DNA from: Deltaproteobacteria bacterium
Lineage (GTDB): Bacteria > Desulfobacterota > UBA8473
Direction of reading: 5' to 3'
Assembly (NCBI GenBank): GCA_030643245.1
Contig: DAOWME010000037.1
Location: 1-16,844, forward strand
Length of the DNA: 16,844 bases
Positions 6,411-14,946 of this stretch are shown here, piece by piece. Numbering within the stretch: position 1 is the stretch's first letter; each line of letters begins with the position of its first letter. The position numbers and the translations under genes are program-made. The notes under the pieces were generated by a model, which had not been told where the DNA came from, did not search any database, and saw nothing but the letters and a program-made list of their open reading frames with translations.

Positions 6411-7481
6411 ATGAGGCTGGCAGAATTCGATTACGAGCTTCCCGAAGGGTTAATAGCCCAGTATCCTGAGCAACAGAGAGATAAATCTCGGCTTCTGGTC
6501 CTAGATAGGCAGAATCGAAAGGTTGAACACAGGTTTTTTTCCGATGTACCGTATTTCATGGAAGAAGGAGACATACTGGTATTAAATGATACCAGGGTAA
6601 TTCCTGCGAGGCTTTTCGGTAAAAAGGAGACCGGGGGCAAGGTTGAGGTTTTGCTTGTCAAACAAGTCCATCCACAAAAGCCGGAAGGAGACGGTGGGTA
6701 CAAAGTATGGGAGTGCTTGGTAAGGTCTTCCAAAAGACCGAAAGTCGGATCGAGGATTCATTTCAATGAGTACCTGGAAGGAGAGGTGACAGAGAAAGTG
6801 GCCAACGGAAAATACGTTGTCAGGTTTCACCCCGGCGGCAACTTCGAGGATCTCCTCGATGAGGTGGGAAGGATACCGTTGCCACCTTACATCAGAAGGG
6901 ACAAGGAATCAAGAGACTTTCAAATGGATGCGGAACGATATCAGACAGTATTTGCCAAAAATAAGGGGGCTATCGCGGCCCCCACAGCAGGGTTCCACTT
7001 CACTGAAGAGTTAATATCGAGGATTCGGGAAAAAGGGGTGAAGATCGCTTGTATAACGATCCACATAGGATTGGGAACCTTTATGCCTATAAGGGTCGAA
7101 GATGTTGAAGATCATGAGTTGGAGGCGGAGTATTTCGAGATCAAATCGGAAGCTGTAACTTTGATAAATGAGGGCCGTAGTAGTGGTAAGAAAATCATCG
7201 CAGTAGGGACGAGCACTACGCGGGCCCTTGAGTTTGTTGCTAGGGAAGAGGAAGATCACGCCTTAAAAGAGATGTCAGGACACACTAACCTCTACATCTA
7301 TCCTGGCTATCAATTCAAGATCGTTGATGCCTTGCTCACCAATTTCCACATGCCCCGATCTACGCCGTTATTACTTGTATCAGCTTTTGCCGGAAAGGCT
7401 CTCATTAAAGATATCTACCAAACAACCGTTGAGGCAGGGTACCGTTTCCTTAGTTACGGGGATGGGATGATGATAGTATAA
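6411..7481 (+). CDS. queA: S-adenosylmethionine:tRNA ribosyltransferase-isomerase
   Basis: A 356-residue QueA, the enzyme that transfers and rearranges the ribosyl group of S-adenosylmethionine onto preQ1 in tRNA to make epoxyqueuosine. Family blocks are FDYELPEGLIAQYP at the N terminus, ILVLNDTRVIPARL-like text, IPLPPYIRR, TAGFHFT, IGLGTF(M)PI, DHELEAEYFEI, GTTRALE-type GTSTTRALE, and TNFHMPRSTPLLLVSAFAG near the C terminus. The open frame extends upstream to 6372, but ATG 6411 matches the conserved MRLxxFDYELP start, has AAAGGAAGGG directly ahead and does not overlap the preceding gene. It precedes tgt by 5 bases, the usual pairing because Tgt inserts the preQ1 base that QueA then modifies. 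Length is normal and nothing looks damaged. Confidence 0.96.
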   Translation: MRLAEFDYELPEGLIAQYPEQQRDKSRLLVLDRQNRKVEHRFFSDVPYFMEEGDILVLNDTRVIPARLFGKKETGGKVEVLLVKQVHPQKPEGDGGYKVWECLVRSSKRPKVGSRIHFNEYLEGEVTEKVANGKYVVRFHPGGNFEDLLDEVGRIPLPPYIRRDKESRDFQMDAERYQTVFAKNKGAIAAPTAGFHFTEELISRIREKGVKIACITIHIGLGTFMPIRVEDVEDHELEAEYFEIKSEAVTLINEGRSSGKKIIAVGTSTTRALEFVAREEEDHALKEMSGHTNLYIYPGYQFKIVDALLTNFHMPRSTPLLLVSAFAGKALIKDIYQTTVEAGYRFLSYGDGMMIV

Positions 7482-7486
7482 TCCAG

Positions 7487-8602
7487 ATGGGGTTCAAATT
7501 TCAGTTACTAAAGAAGGATTCGTGTTCTAGCGCCAGGTTGGGAAAGGCAACTACTGGGCATGGGGAATTCATTACCCCTGCTTTTATGCCTGTGGGCACA
7601 CAGGCAACCGTAAAGTCTTTATCTCCCAAGGACTTGACGGAAATCGGGGCAGAGGTTATAGCCAGTAATACCTACCACCTTTATCTACGTCCTGGTCAAG
7701 ATATTATAAAGAAATTGGGTGGGTTACATAAATTTATGGGGTGGGACCGTTCCATTCTTACTGACAGCGGTGGTTTCCAGGTATTCAGCCTCGGGGCGCT
7801 CAGGAAGATTACCGAAGAGGGGGTATACTTTCAGTCACATATTGACGGTTCCAGGCATTTTATCTCACCCGAAAAATCCATCGAAATACAGAAAACCCTA
7901 GGGTCCGACATCATGATGTGTTTCGATGAATGCGTCCCCTATCCTTCAACACATGCGTATACACTGAATTCTGTTGAGATGACCAGGCAATGGGCCGAAA
8001 GGTGCAAGGCCACAACAAGACCGGAAGATGCAGCCCTTTTCGGCATCATACAGGGCGGGATGTTCGGGGATCTCAGGAAGAGAAGTGCGGAGGTCACCCT
8101 GGAGATTGGTTTCGATGGTTACGCCATAGGGGGCCTCAGTGTGGGTGAGACTAAACCGTTGATGTATGAGATGATAATGGAGACTTTGCCTTTCCTGCCG
8201 GAGCACAGTCCCAGATATCTGATGGGAGTAGGTACGCCCGAGGATCTGGTGGAGTGTATAGGGTCGGGATTTGATATGTTTGATTGTGTGATGCCGACAC
8301 GTAATGCACGAAATGGGATGCTCTTCACTTCCAGAGGGAAGATAGCCATAAAGAATGCGCAGTATATTGATGACGATGCTCCCGTGGATGAAAATTGCCA
8401 GTGTTACACCTGTCGGAACTTCTCGAGAGGATACCTCAGACATCTGCTCGTTACTAAGGAGATACTATCCCCGAGGCTCAATACTATTCACAACCTTACC
8501 TATTACTTTACGCTGATCAGAGGGATCAGGAAGGCGGTTGAAGAGGACAGGTTCATGGAATTCCGTAAGGAATTTTATGAATTAAGAGAGACGGAAAGTT
8601 AA
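7487..8602 (+). CDS. tgt: tRNA-guanine transglycosylase
   Basis: A 371-residue bacterial Tgt, which exchanges the wobble guanine (position 34) of GUN-anticodon tRNAs for preQ1. The TIM-barrel signatures are all present: LTDSGGFQVFSLG (91-103) with the catalytic Asp93, GIIQGG (186-191), GGLSVGE (215-221), YLMGVGTP (244-251), and FDCVMPTRNARNG (265-277) with the nucleophile Asp266. The zinc site is Cys304, Cys306, Cys309 and His335. Length is typical. It starts 5 bases after queA, so translational coupling is likely. The region after the stop is a repeat element, not the usual direct junction with yajC. Confidence 0.97.
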   Translation: MGFKFQLLKKDSCSSARLGKATTGHGEFITPAFMPVGTQATVKSLSPKDLTEIGAEVIASNTYHLYLRPGQDIIKKLGGLHKFMGWDRSILTDSGGFQVFSLGALRKITEEGVYFQSHIDGSRHFISPEKSIEIQKTLGSDIMMCFDECVPYPSTHAYTLNSVEMTRQWAERCKATTRPEDAALFGIIQGGMFGDLRKRSAEVTLEIGFDGYAIGGLSVGETKPLMYEMIMETLPFLPEHSPRYLMGVGTPEDLVECIGSGFDMFDCVMPTRNARNGMLFTSRGKIAIKNAQYIDDDAPVDENCQCYTCRNFSRGYLRHLLVTKEILSPRLNTIHNLTYYFTLIRGIRKAVEEDRFMEFRKEFYELRETES

Positions 8603-8608
8603 ATAAAT

Positions 8609-8862
8609 ATCGACCTGTGCAGTTGGTCAGGTTTACCGCTTGCCGGCTACTTATTCCGTTTGCTTCTTATGAACTACACACTGGCATAAGGCTGTATGTG
8701 TAATGGGATGACAAGTCTTGTTCGCATATTTGTATGTTGGCCAGTTCCTTACGTATAACAAGCAAACGAAACAAGCAGCCGGCGCTTAACGCAATCTTGT
8801 TAACTGAATCATCGGAGACACTTTAAGACACCAGGTTTGTGTAACTGCACAGTCGAAATTTC
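8609..8862. repeat. MITE-like element, copy 1, interrupted by a second element
   Basis: The left end ATCGACCTGTGCAGTT (8609-8624) and the right end, read in reverse as TTTCGACTGTGCAGTTACAC, form terminal inverted repeats. The outer parts (8609-8641 and 8783-8862) align with the uninterrupted copy at 16563-16677, sharing TTTACCGCT, GTTAACTGAATCATC and AGGTTTGTGTAACTGCAC. The middle (8642-8782) is foreign to that copy. No coding potential was seen. It fills the tgt-yajC gap. Confidence 0.75.
8642..8782. mobile_element. Nested 141-base inverted-repeat insertion within the MITE-like copy
   Basis: The left end CCGGCTACTTATTCCGTTTG (from 8643) and the right end, reverse read as CCGGCTGCTTGTTTCGTTTG, match at 20 of 23 bases once the shared CTT is included. 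CGCTT occurs on both sides (8637-8641 and 8783-8787) and once only at the matching place in the other copy, as CGCTA. That is what a 5-base target duplication would leave. TTAT and ACTGGC are also mirrored further inward. There is no transposase gene, so it would be a non-autonomous element. Confidence 0.7.
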
Positions 8863-8886
8863 CGGAGAGAATAACTAAGGATCTTT

Positions 8887-8898
8887 AAGGAGGTGATC
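8887..8898 (+). promoter_or_regulatory. Extended ribosome-binding site of yajC
   Basis: AAGGAGGTGATC complements all twelve 3'-terminal bases expected of 16S rRNA (GAUCACCUCCUU). It fixes GTG 8902 as the start; the upstream GTG at 8893 lies inside the site. Confidence 0.7.
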
Positions 8899-8901
8899 TT
8901 T

Positions 8902-9240
8902 GTGATTGAGATTGCATATGCCATGGGTGGCGAACTTGGCGGTGGTGGCGGTTTAAAGGGTCTAGGGGCTTTCGTCCCATTGATTCTGATGTTTGTGATT
9001 TTTTATTTCCTCTTAATCAGACCACAGCAGAAGAGGGCAAAAGAACACAGAAAACTTCTAACGAATCTGAGAAAGGGTGATCCGGTTGTGACATCCGGTG
9101 GCCTTCACGGAAGAATAACAGGACTAACTGATACGATAGTTACGTTGGAAATAGCGGACAAAGTTAGGGTGAAAGTCTCCAGAAACCAAATTTCAGCAGT
9201 GAGTAATATGAGTAATAAGGAGATACTTAAAGGGAAGTAA
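8902..9240 (+). CDS. yajC: Preprotein translocase subunit YajC
   Basis: A 112-residue YajC, the small accessory subunit that associates with SecDF at the Sec translocon. It has a short glycine-rich N-terminal segment, one membrane helix (VPLILMFVIFYFLLI), the conserved RPQQKRAKEH that follows it, and the soluble domain with GDPVVTSGGLHGRITG and the VRVKVSRNQISAV strand. Most YajC proteins are 90-120 residues, so it is complete. GTG 8902 is chosen because the ribosome site ends 8 bases ahead of it. It lies 117 bases before secD on the same strand, the standard arrangement. Confidence 0.95.
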   Translation: MIEIAYAMGGELGGGGGLKGLGAFVPLILMFVIFYFLLIRPQQKRAKEHRKLLTNLRKGDPVVTSGGLHGRITGLTDTIVTLEIADKVRVKVSRNQISAVSNMSNKEILKGK

Positions 9241-9356
9241 TCAATACGAATGCTCATTGCACGGCCTTATGTTGCGCCGGTTCGCTTGAGGTAAGCGGGG
9301 TGGTAATTGGAGAAATAGAGGGGAAATAGGCCCACCCGGCAAATTGGAGAAAGGAT

Positions 9357-10946
9357 ATGTCCAGGAACTTGGGATGGAAAGCTGCACTGATCGCTATAGT
9401 TACCATGGTTGCTCTGGGTTACATTGCCCCTACAATCTCTGACCAATTGCCTGAATGGTGGACAAAGAAAAAGATTAAACTGGGGCTGGATCTCCAAGGT
9501 GGGAGTCATCTCCTCTTAGAGGTAGAAACTGAGAAGGCAGTGGAGAATGCTGTAGAAAGAACCTCACAGGACTTGAAAGATGTGATCAGGAAAAAAAAGA
9601 TTAAGTACAGTAAATTGGAAAGAGTCAACGACACTGAGATACTGGTTGAATTCCTGAACCCCAAGTATGCAGAGCGGTTCAAAGAGGTTCTCGATCTGGA
9701 ATTCCCCAACCTGAGAAAATCATCGGTCAAAGAGGACGGGAATAAATCATCAATGCGATTGGCGCTTTCAGATAGGGATATAGCCCGTATAGAAAGGTTT
9801 GCGGTTGATCAGAGTTTGGAGACTATTAGAAACAGGATCGACCAATTCGGGGTCAGCGAACCGGTTATACAGCGGCAGGGTGAAAGGAATATACTTGTCC
9901 AGCTTCCCGGTGTTAAAGACATAAAGCGGGCCAAGAAGCTTATCGGTAAGACTGCCCTCCTCGAATTCAAGCTGGTGGATGATGAGCACAACGTTGAGGA
10001 CGCACTAAGAGGAAAGATACCCGCAGGAGACGAGATACTGTACGAGAGGATTGAGGATAGAGAGACCGGAAGGGTTGTAAAGAGACCGTATCTATTGAAA
10101 AAAAAGACATTAATGACCGGTGATGTTATAACCAATGCAAGTGTGAATATTGACAGTCAGTTTAATACACCATATGTGTCCATGGAGTTTGACAAGAGGG
10201 GGAAACGACTCTTTGACAGGATTACTGCCGTAAATGTCAACAGGAGACTTGCCATAATACTCGACAAGAACGTCTATTCCGCACCGGTTATCCAAGAAAG
10301 GATATCAGGAGGCAGGGCTCAAATTACCGGCTCGTACACGGACGAGGAGGCCCATGATCTTGCCATAGTGCTTAGGGCTGGTTCTCTTCCGGCCCCCGTG
10401 AGATACCTTGAGGAAAGGACCGTTGGCCCATCCCTGGGCAAGGATTCTATCCACAGCGGCATCCTATCCATAATTATCGGCGGTTTATTTGTTCTCTTGT
10501 TTGTGGTCTCCTATTACAGACTATCCGGAGTTGTTACAAATATCGCCCTGGTTTTAAATTTCGTACTAATCGCAGCGGTGCTGGCAGCTTTCCAGGCAAC
10601 CCTGACCCTGCCAGGAATAGCGGGCATAGTCCTGACTTTAGGTATGGCCGTGGATGCAAACATCTTAATCCTCGAACGGATCAGAGAGGAACTCTCACTC
10701 GGTAAGACACCACGATCGGCCATTGACAGCGGGTATTCAAGGGCATTTCTTACAATAATCGACGCCAACCTTACCACGCTGATAGCCGCTATTGTCCTCT
10801 TTCAGTTCGGTACAGGCCCTATCAAAGGGTTTGCAGTTACCCTGAGCATTGGTATTGCAGTAAGTCTCTTTACTGCAATCTTTGTAACGAGGTTTATCTA
10901 CGATTTTGTCTTTACGAGGACGAGGGTAAGGGCTTTAAGCATTTAA
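9357..10946 (+). CDS. secD: Protein translocase subunit SecD
   Basis: A 529-residue SecD, which with SecF uses the proton motive force to complete export of proteins delivered by SecYEG-SecA. It has an N-terminal membrane helix (about 7-25), the conserved GLDLQGGSHLLLEVE (43-57), a large periplasmic domain with VNRRLAIILDKNVYSAPVI and the LRAGSLPAPV motif, then five C-terminal membrane helices (about 365-520) with GMAVDANILILERIREE and the ANLTTLIAA segment. Length is normal for a SecD encoded separately from SecF. A GGAG site lies about 7 bases before ATG 9357. It lies between yajC and secF on the same strand; nothing looks altered. Confidence 0.97.
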   Translation: MSRNLGWKAALIAIVTMVALGYIAPTISDQLPEWWTKKKIKLGLDLQGGSHLLLEVETEKAVENAVERTSQDLKDVIRKKKIKYSKLERVNDTEILVEFLNPKYAERFKEVLDLEFPNLRKSSVKEDGNKSSMRLALSDRDIARIERFAVDQSLETIRNRIDQFGVSEPVIQRQGERNILVQLPGVKDIKRAKKLIGKTALLEFKLVDDEHNVEDALRGKIPAGDEILYERIEDRETGRVVKRPYLLKKKTLMTGDVITNASVNIDSQFNTPYVSMEFDKRGKRLFDRITAVNVNRRLAIILDKNVYSAPVIQERISGGRAQITGSYTDEEAHDLAIVLRAGSLPAPVRYLEERTVGPSLGKDSIHSGILSIIIGGLFVLLFVVSYYRLSGVVTNIALVLNFVLIAAVLAAFQATLTLPGIAGIVLTLGMAVDANILILERIREELSLGKTPRSAIDSGYSRAFLTIIDANLTTLIAAIVLFQFGTGPIKGFAVTLSIGIAVSLFTAIFVTRFIYDFVFTRTRVRALSI

Positions 10947-11021
10947 CCCCTTTGCCGGAGGTTCTTCCCGTTCATATTTGAGGTTTCAGATTTCTCTCAA
11001 TTCATTCGAGGTCACAAGAAT

Positions 11022-11945
11022 ATGATAAGGGTTGTTAAGTCTGGGATAAACATAGATTTCATCGGAAAGAAAAAAGCGGCTTTCCTGGTTTCTTGCGTAA
11101 TGATCCTGGTGGGTGTCGCATCCATGGTAATCAAGGGGGGGCTCAACCTTGGTATAGACTTTGCCGGGGGCACATTGGTCCAGATAAGGTTCCAGGAAGA
11201 TACGGGTCCGGACGAGATACGGAAAGGTCTGGAGGATATTGGGTTAAAAGATAGCATCATCCAGCAGTTCGGGGAAGAAACGGCCAATGAATATCTAATC
11301 AGGGTGGAAAATACAGGTCCCGACATGGAAGGGTTGGGGGATAAGATTCAAGAGACTTTTCAAGAAGTATATGGAAAAGATAGCATAGAAGTGAGACGGG
11401 TGGAGATGGTGGGGCCTCAAGTAGGTAAAGATCTGCGTAGGAAAGGGTTACTGGCTATTCTCTATGCGATGGGTGGGATTCTGCTATATATCACCTGGAG
11501 GTTTGAATTTAGGTTCGCCGTCGGAGCTGTGGTCGCCTTGTTCCATGATGTCGTAATTACCGTCGGTATTTTTTCCCTTACAGATAAAGAATTCACGTTA
11601 CCGGTTTTAGCGGCAATCCTGACAATCGTAGGGTACTCTCTAAACGATACAATAGTGGTATACGATAGGATAAGGGAAAACTTAAGAAAGATGGCCCGGA
11701 AGAAGCTGGAAGGAATTGTAAATTCCAGTATCAATGAGACGCTCAGCAGGACCATCCTCACCTCCTGCACGACTCTATTTGTGGTTGGTGCATTATTGAT
11801 TCTGGGCGGCGGTGTCATACATGATTTTGCCTTTACCCTGATGATAGGGGTTATTGTCGGTACGTATTCATCTATCTTTGTAGCTAGCCCCATACTGATC
11901 TTATGGGAAGATAGGTTTCCAAGCAAAAGGAGGAAACGGGGTTAA
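11022..11945 (+). CDS. secF: Protein translocase subunit SecF
   Basis: A 307-residue SecF, partner of SecD. Visible are a first membrane helix (about 18-37), LNLGIDFAGGT (41-51), the periplasmic domain with VGPQVGKDLRRKGLLA, and a C-terminal membrane block with LFHDVVITVGIFSL, ILTIVGYSLNDTIVVYDRIRENLR, a SINETLSRTILTS segment and a final hydrophobic pair before a basic tail. These are the standard SecF signatures and the length is typical. ATG 11022 has GAGG about 10 bases upstream. The 75-base gap from secD shows no clear promoter or terminator, so joint transcription is likely. aroB begins 30 bases after the stop. Confidence 0.97.
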   Translation: MIRVVKSGINIDFIGKKKAAFLVSCVMILVGVASMVIKGGLNLGIDFAGGTLVQIRFQEDTGPDEIRKGLEDIGLKDSIIQQFGEETANEYLIRVENTGPDMEGLGDKIQETFQEVYGKDSIEVRRVEMVGPQVGKDLRRKGLLAILYAMGGILLYITWRFEFRFAVGAVVALFHDVVITVGIFSLTDKEFTLPVLAAILTIVGYSLNDTIVVYDRIRENLRKMARKKLEGIVNSSINETLSRTILTSCTTLFVVGALLILGGGVIHDFAFTLMIGVIVGTYSSIFVASPILILWEDRFPSKRRKRG

Positions 11946-11975
11946 CCTCATCCCCTTGCCTTTGAAAGGGTTCTG

Positions 11976-13046
11976 ATGGATAAGATAATAGTAGATCTCG
12001 GCAGCAGAAGTTATCCTATCTACTTCGGTTATGATAATCTTGGCGATCTGGGAAGGGTTTCCAAGGAACTCGACATCGGAGATGAGATCATTATTGTTAC
12101 GAATCCAACGGTAGGGAAGCACTTTCTTCACACCGTGCAAGCTGGATTGAAGGACGCGGGCTTCAGTGTCTCGCCCATTGAAATCCCGGACGGAGAAGAA
12201 TATAAGTCACTGAGCCAGGTAAGCATACTTTACGACAAGTTGCTCTCTCTCAAAACAGATCGCAAATCAGCCCTCGTTGCCCTTGGTGGAGGGGTAGTTG
12301 GCGATATCACGGGTTTTGTTGCAGCTACTTTTATGAGGGGGATCCCTTTTATTCAGGTCCCCACAACCCTTCTTGCCCAAGTGGACAGCAGTGTTGGTGG
12401 AAAAACAGGCGTAAACCATCCCAAAGGAAAAAACCTTATCGGCGCCTTTTACCAGCCAAAACTCGTTCTCATAGATATTAATACCCTTACACGCCTGGAG
12501 AGACCGGAGTTAATCTCCGGTTTCGCAGAGGTTATCAAGTACGGAATTATCAGAGACCCCGAACTCTTCCAAAACCTGGGCGACAATCTGGAGAAGATAC
12601 TGGGGCTGGATCGGGAATCCGTTCTGACCGTAGTGAAAAGGTGTTGTTCCATCAAGGCAAGGGTTGTTGAAGAGGATGAGAAGGAGAGCGGGATGCGTGC
12701 AATCTTGAATTTCGGGCACACAGTGGGTCACGCAATAGAGGCCCTAAGCGGCTACAAGACGTATAAACACGGTGAGGCGGTGGCTATGGGAATGGTTGCT
12801 GCAACCAATCTGTCAGTGAAGATGGGGATATGCAATGAAGATGTCCTATACAGGATCAAGACCCTGATTCGAAGAGCCGGCCTGCCGACGGAATTGCCCG
12901 ATTATTCTAAATATGAATACCAGCGGGTAATGGCTTTGGACAAGAAGATGGGAAATAACAAGATCAAGTTTGTTGTGACAGAGGACGTGGGCAATGTAAG
13001 GTTTACTTATTTATCGGTGGAAGAAATTTCTAACCAATTAACTTGA
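11976..13046 (+). CDS. aroB: 3-dehydroquinate synthase
   Basis: A 356-residue AroB, the zinc and NAD-dependent enzyme that cyclises DAHP to 3-dehydroquinate in the shikimate pathway. Signatures are the NAD-binding GGGVVGDITGFVAATFMRG (104-122), QVPTTLLAQVDSSVGGKTGV (127-146), FAEVIKYGII (183-192), NFGHTVGHAIE (245-255) and HGEAVAMGM (265-273). The expected zinc ligands are Glu185, His248 and His265. The length matches the monofunctional bacterial enzyme. AAGGG lies about 5 bases before ATG 11976. The gene sits close behind secF and may be read from the same transcript. The next pathway enzyme, AroQ, follows after a repeat-bearing gap of 270 bases. Confidence 0.97.
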   Translation: MDKIIVDLGSRSYPIYFGYDNLGDLGRVSKELDIGDEIIIVTNPTVGKHFLHTVQAGLKDAGFSVSPIEIPDGEEYKSLSQVSILYDKLLSLKTDRKSALVALGGGVVGDITGFVAATFMRGIPFIQVPTTLLAQVDSSVGGKTGVNHPKGKNLIGAFYQPKLVLIDINTLTRLERPELISGFAEVIKYGIIRDPELFQNLGDNLEKILGLDRESVLTVVKRCCSIKARVVEEDEKESGMRAILNFGHTVGHAIEALSGYKTYKHGEAVAMGMVAATNLSVKMGICNEDVLYRIKTLIRRAGLPTELPDYSKYEYQRVMALDKKMGNNKIKFVVTEDVGNVRFTYLSVEEISNQLT

Positions 13047-13116
13047 TTGTATAGGAAATCCCATTTTTTAGTCGATTATATCAATTATTTCCTGACTATG
13101 TATGCCGGCCGCTCAC

Positions 13117-13192
13117 AGCTGGTAAGCTGGTAAGCTATTAAGCTGGTAAGCCAAACAGACCTAACGGCTTAACAGCTAACAGCCAACAGCTC
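13117..13192. repeat. Short 8-base tandem repeats and imperfect hairpin in the aroB-aroQ gap
   Basis: Four 8-base units run in register at 13117-13148: AGCTGGTA, AGCTGGTA, AGCTATTA, AGCTGGTA. They are followed by a complementary run with GGCTTAACAGCTAACAGCC (13166-13184) and AACAGC repeats. The two halves can pair imperfectly through GGTAAGCC/GGCTTA and AGCT. The rest of the 13047-13316 gap shows no gene and no clear promoter or terminator. Confidence 0.6.
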
Positions 13193-13316
13193 GCCCGAAG
13201 GGTGCTAGAGGAAATGGAAGGTTACCCTGAAAGGGTTTTAACTGCCTTGAACGGATGACTGGATAACCTTCGAGGGTAATAGAAACGGCCAAGAAGTATT
13301 GTTGTCGGAGATGGAT

Positions 13317-13763
13317 ATGAAAAGCGTGCTGGTGATACATGGCCCCAACCTCAACCTGTTGGGGAAGCGGGAGCCTGAGACATATGGTAATCTCACTCTA
13401 CAGCAAATCGATGAGCGGATAATGAAGGTCGCGCAGGAGGAGGGTGTATCGGTCGAAACCTTCCAATCAAATTCCGAGGGGGAACTTATCAGCAGGATCC
13501 AGGAGGCAATGGGAAAATTTGATGCCATAGTAATAAACCCCGGCGGTTATACCCATACCAGCGTGGCTATTAGAGATGCCATCATCGCAGTGTCCATACC
13601 AACCGTGGAAGTTCATCTATCGAATATATACACGAGGGAGGAGTTTCGCAGGAAATCGATGCTGGCAGATGTGGCTGTGGGGCAGATCGCAGGTTTCGGA
13701 GTAGACAGCTATCTTTTGGGGTTGAGGGCTGCTATCGGCATTTTAGACAAGAAAGTGGACTAG
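13317..13763 (+). CDS. aroQ: Type II 3-dehydroquinate dehydratase
   Basis: A 148-residue type II dehydroquinase, which dehydrates 3-dehydroquinate to 3-dehydroshikimate, the step after AroB. Signatures are VIHGPNLNLLGKREPETYG (6-24), containing the catalytic loop Arg18 and Tyr23, FQSNSEGELI, INPGGYTHTSVAIRDA with the catalytic histidine, and VEVHLSNIYTREEFR. The protein is a normal length for this dodecameric family. The frame can be extended to TTG 13299, but ATG 13317 has GGAG 6 bases upstream and gives the conserved short N terminus; ATG 13311 would overlap less well with that site. The stop is 7 bases before the peptidase gene, a common pairing in deltaproteobacteria. Confidence 0.96.
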   Translation: MKSVLVIHGPNLNLLGKREPETYGNLTLQQIDERIMKVAQEEGVSVETFQSNSEGELISRIQEAMGKFDAIVINPGGYTHTSVAIRDAIIAVSIPTVEVHLSNIYTREEFRRKSMLADVAVGQIAGFGVDSYLLGLRAAIGILDKKVD

Positions 13764-13770
13764 GGTAACG

Positions 13771-14841
13771 GTGAAAAAGAGCGCCTTTCATAAGATAAGG
13801 AAGAAGTTTGAGAAGCATGGTCTCGATGGCATTCTGGTCTCAAACATCGACAATGTACGGTACCTAAGCGGTTTTACGGGAAGCGAAGGATCCTTATTGA
13901 TCACCCGGAATGGGAACTTTTTTTTGACGGATTCCAGGTATGTGACACAGGCATCTGAGCAAACCAAGGGTTTTGTTGTAAGGAAATATGAAAAGAGAGA
14001 AGAGGCGATCTCTAATTTGGCATCTGATCTCAAGATTAATACCCTCGGGTTCGAGCCCCAGTACGTTACGTTTGAGGTCTACAGTAAGCTATTGAAGGAG
14101 TTGGTAGGGATTGATTTAACCCCTATAGATGAAGGGTTGGACAGTCTGAGGGAGAGAAAGGCAGATTCCGAGATTGAACTCATAAAAGAGGCCATACGGA
14201 TAGCATCGGAAAGCTACCTCAAGTTGATGAAAAAGATAGAAATTGGTGTGGAAGAGAGAGAAATAGCCCTGGAAATGGAATATCTCATGAGAAGAATGGG
14301 GGCTGAGAAGGTATCCTTCGACACCATCGTTGCTTCCGGCAAGAGGTCTGCCTTGCCACACGGCATTGCCACCCACAAAAAGATAGAAAACGGAGATCTG
14401 ATTCTCATAGACTATGGAGCGGGATACCAGGGTTATTACTCTGATGAGACCCAGACTGTGGTCATGGGCAAACCTACAGCCAAGCAGGAAAAGATATACG
14501 AAGTAGTGAGAGATGCACAGGAAAAAGCGTTTGAAAAGATTAGGCCGGGAGTGGCGGTCAGAGAAGTGGACTCTGCGGCAAGGGACCATATAAAGAAGGC
14601 TGGGTTTGGGGAATACTTTGGGCACGGAACAGGCCATGGTGTGGGGTTGGCTGTCCATGAGTCCCCCAGGATATCCCCTCTGGGTAAAGGAGTGTTGGAG
14701 GAAGGAATGGTCTTTACTGTGGAACCCGGCATTTACATACCGGGTTGGGGTGGTGTCAGGCTGGAGGATATGGTGAGGGTTACATCCGGTGGATATGAAA
14801 AGTTGACAACCTTACCAAAAAAGCTCGAACTGTGCATTTAG
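13771..14841 (+). CDS. pepP: Xaa-Pro aminopeptidase, M24B family
   Basis: A 356-residue M24B metallopeptidase that removes an N-terminal residue preceding proline from cytoplasmic peptides. It has an N-terminal creatinase-like domain (NVRYLSGFTGSEGSLLIT near 28-45, FLTDSRY near 51-57) and a pita-bread catalytic domain from about 135. The five metal ligands are all visible: Asp214, Asp225, His289, Glu318 and Glu332, within IDYGAGYQGYYSDETQT, GHGTGHGVGLAVHE, TVEPGIY and VRLED. His197 and His296 complete the usual site. The start is GTG 13771, 7 bases after aroQ, so translation is probably coupled. The length fits the short bacterial PepP/YpdF group. The exact peptide preference is not shown by sequence. 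Confidence 0.93.
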   Translation: MKKSAFHKIRKKFEKHGLDGILVSNIDNVRYLSGFTGSEGSLLITRNGNFFLTDSRYVTQASEQTKGFVVRKYEKREEAISNLASDLKINTLGFEPQYVTFEVYSKLLKELVGIDLTPIDEGLDSLRERKADSEIELIKEAIRIASESYLKLMKKIEIGVEEREIALEMEYLMRRMGAEKVSFDTIVASGKRSALPHGIATHKKIENGDLILIDYGAGYQGYYSDETQTVVMGKPTAKQEKIYEVVRDAQEKAFEKIRPGVAVREVDSAARDHIKKAGFGEYFGHGTGHGVGLAVHESPRISPLGKGVLEEGMVFTVEPGIYIPGWGGVRLEDMVRVTSGGYEKLTTLPKKLELCI

Positions 14842-14946
14842 GGCGGCGGGAATCTTCCTCATTGTGTATATCCGTATACGTTTATCTTCATTGGCTACCA
14901 ACTTAAGCCGGGACACTTTGTAAATTCAACAATTTATGGATGGGCA

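Noticed and set aside
8751..8810. TAACAAGC...GCTTAAC text resembling an integron attC site
   Set aside because: No proper GTTRRRY partner core at attC spacing and no integrase or cassette; the nested inverted-repeat insertion explains the sequence better.
14842..14946. Possible bidirectional terminator between pepP and rmuC
   Set aside because: Only short AT-rich mirror stretches such as TGTAAATT/AATTTATG were seen; no GC stem with a T run on either strand.
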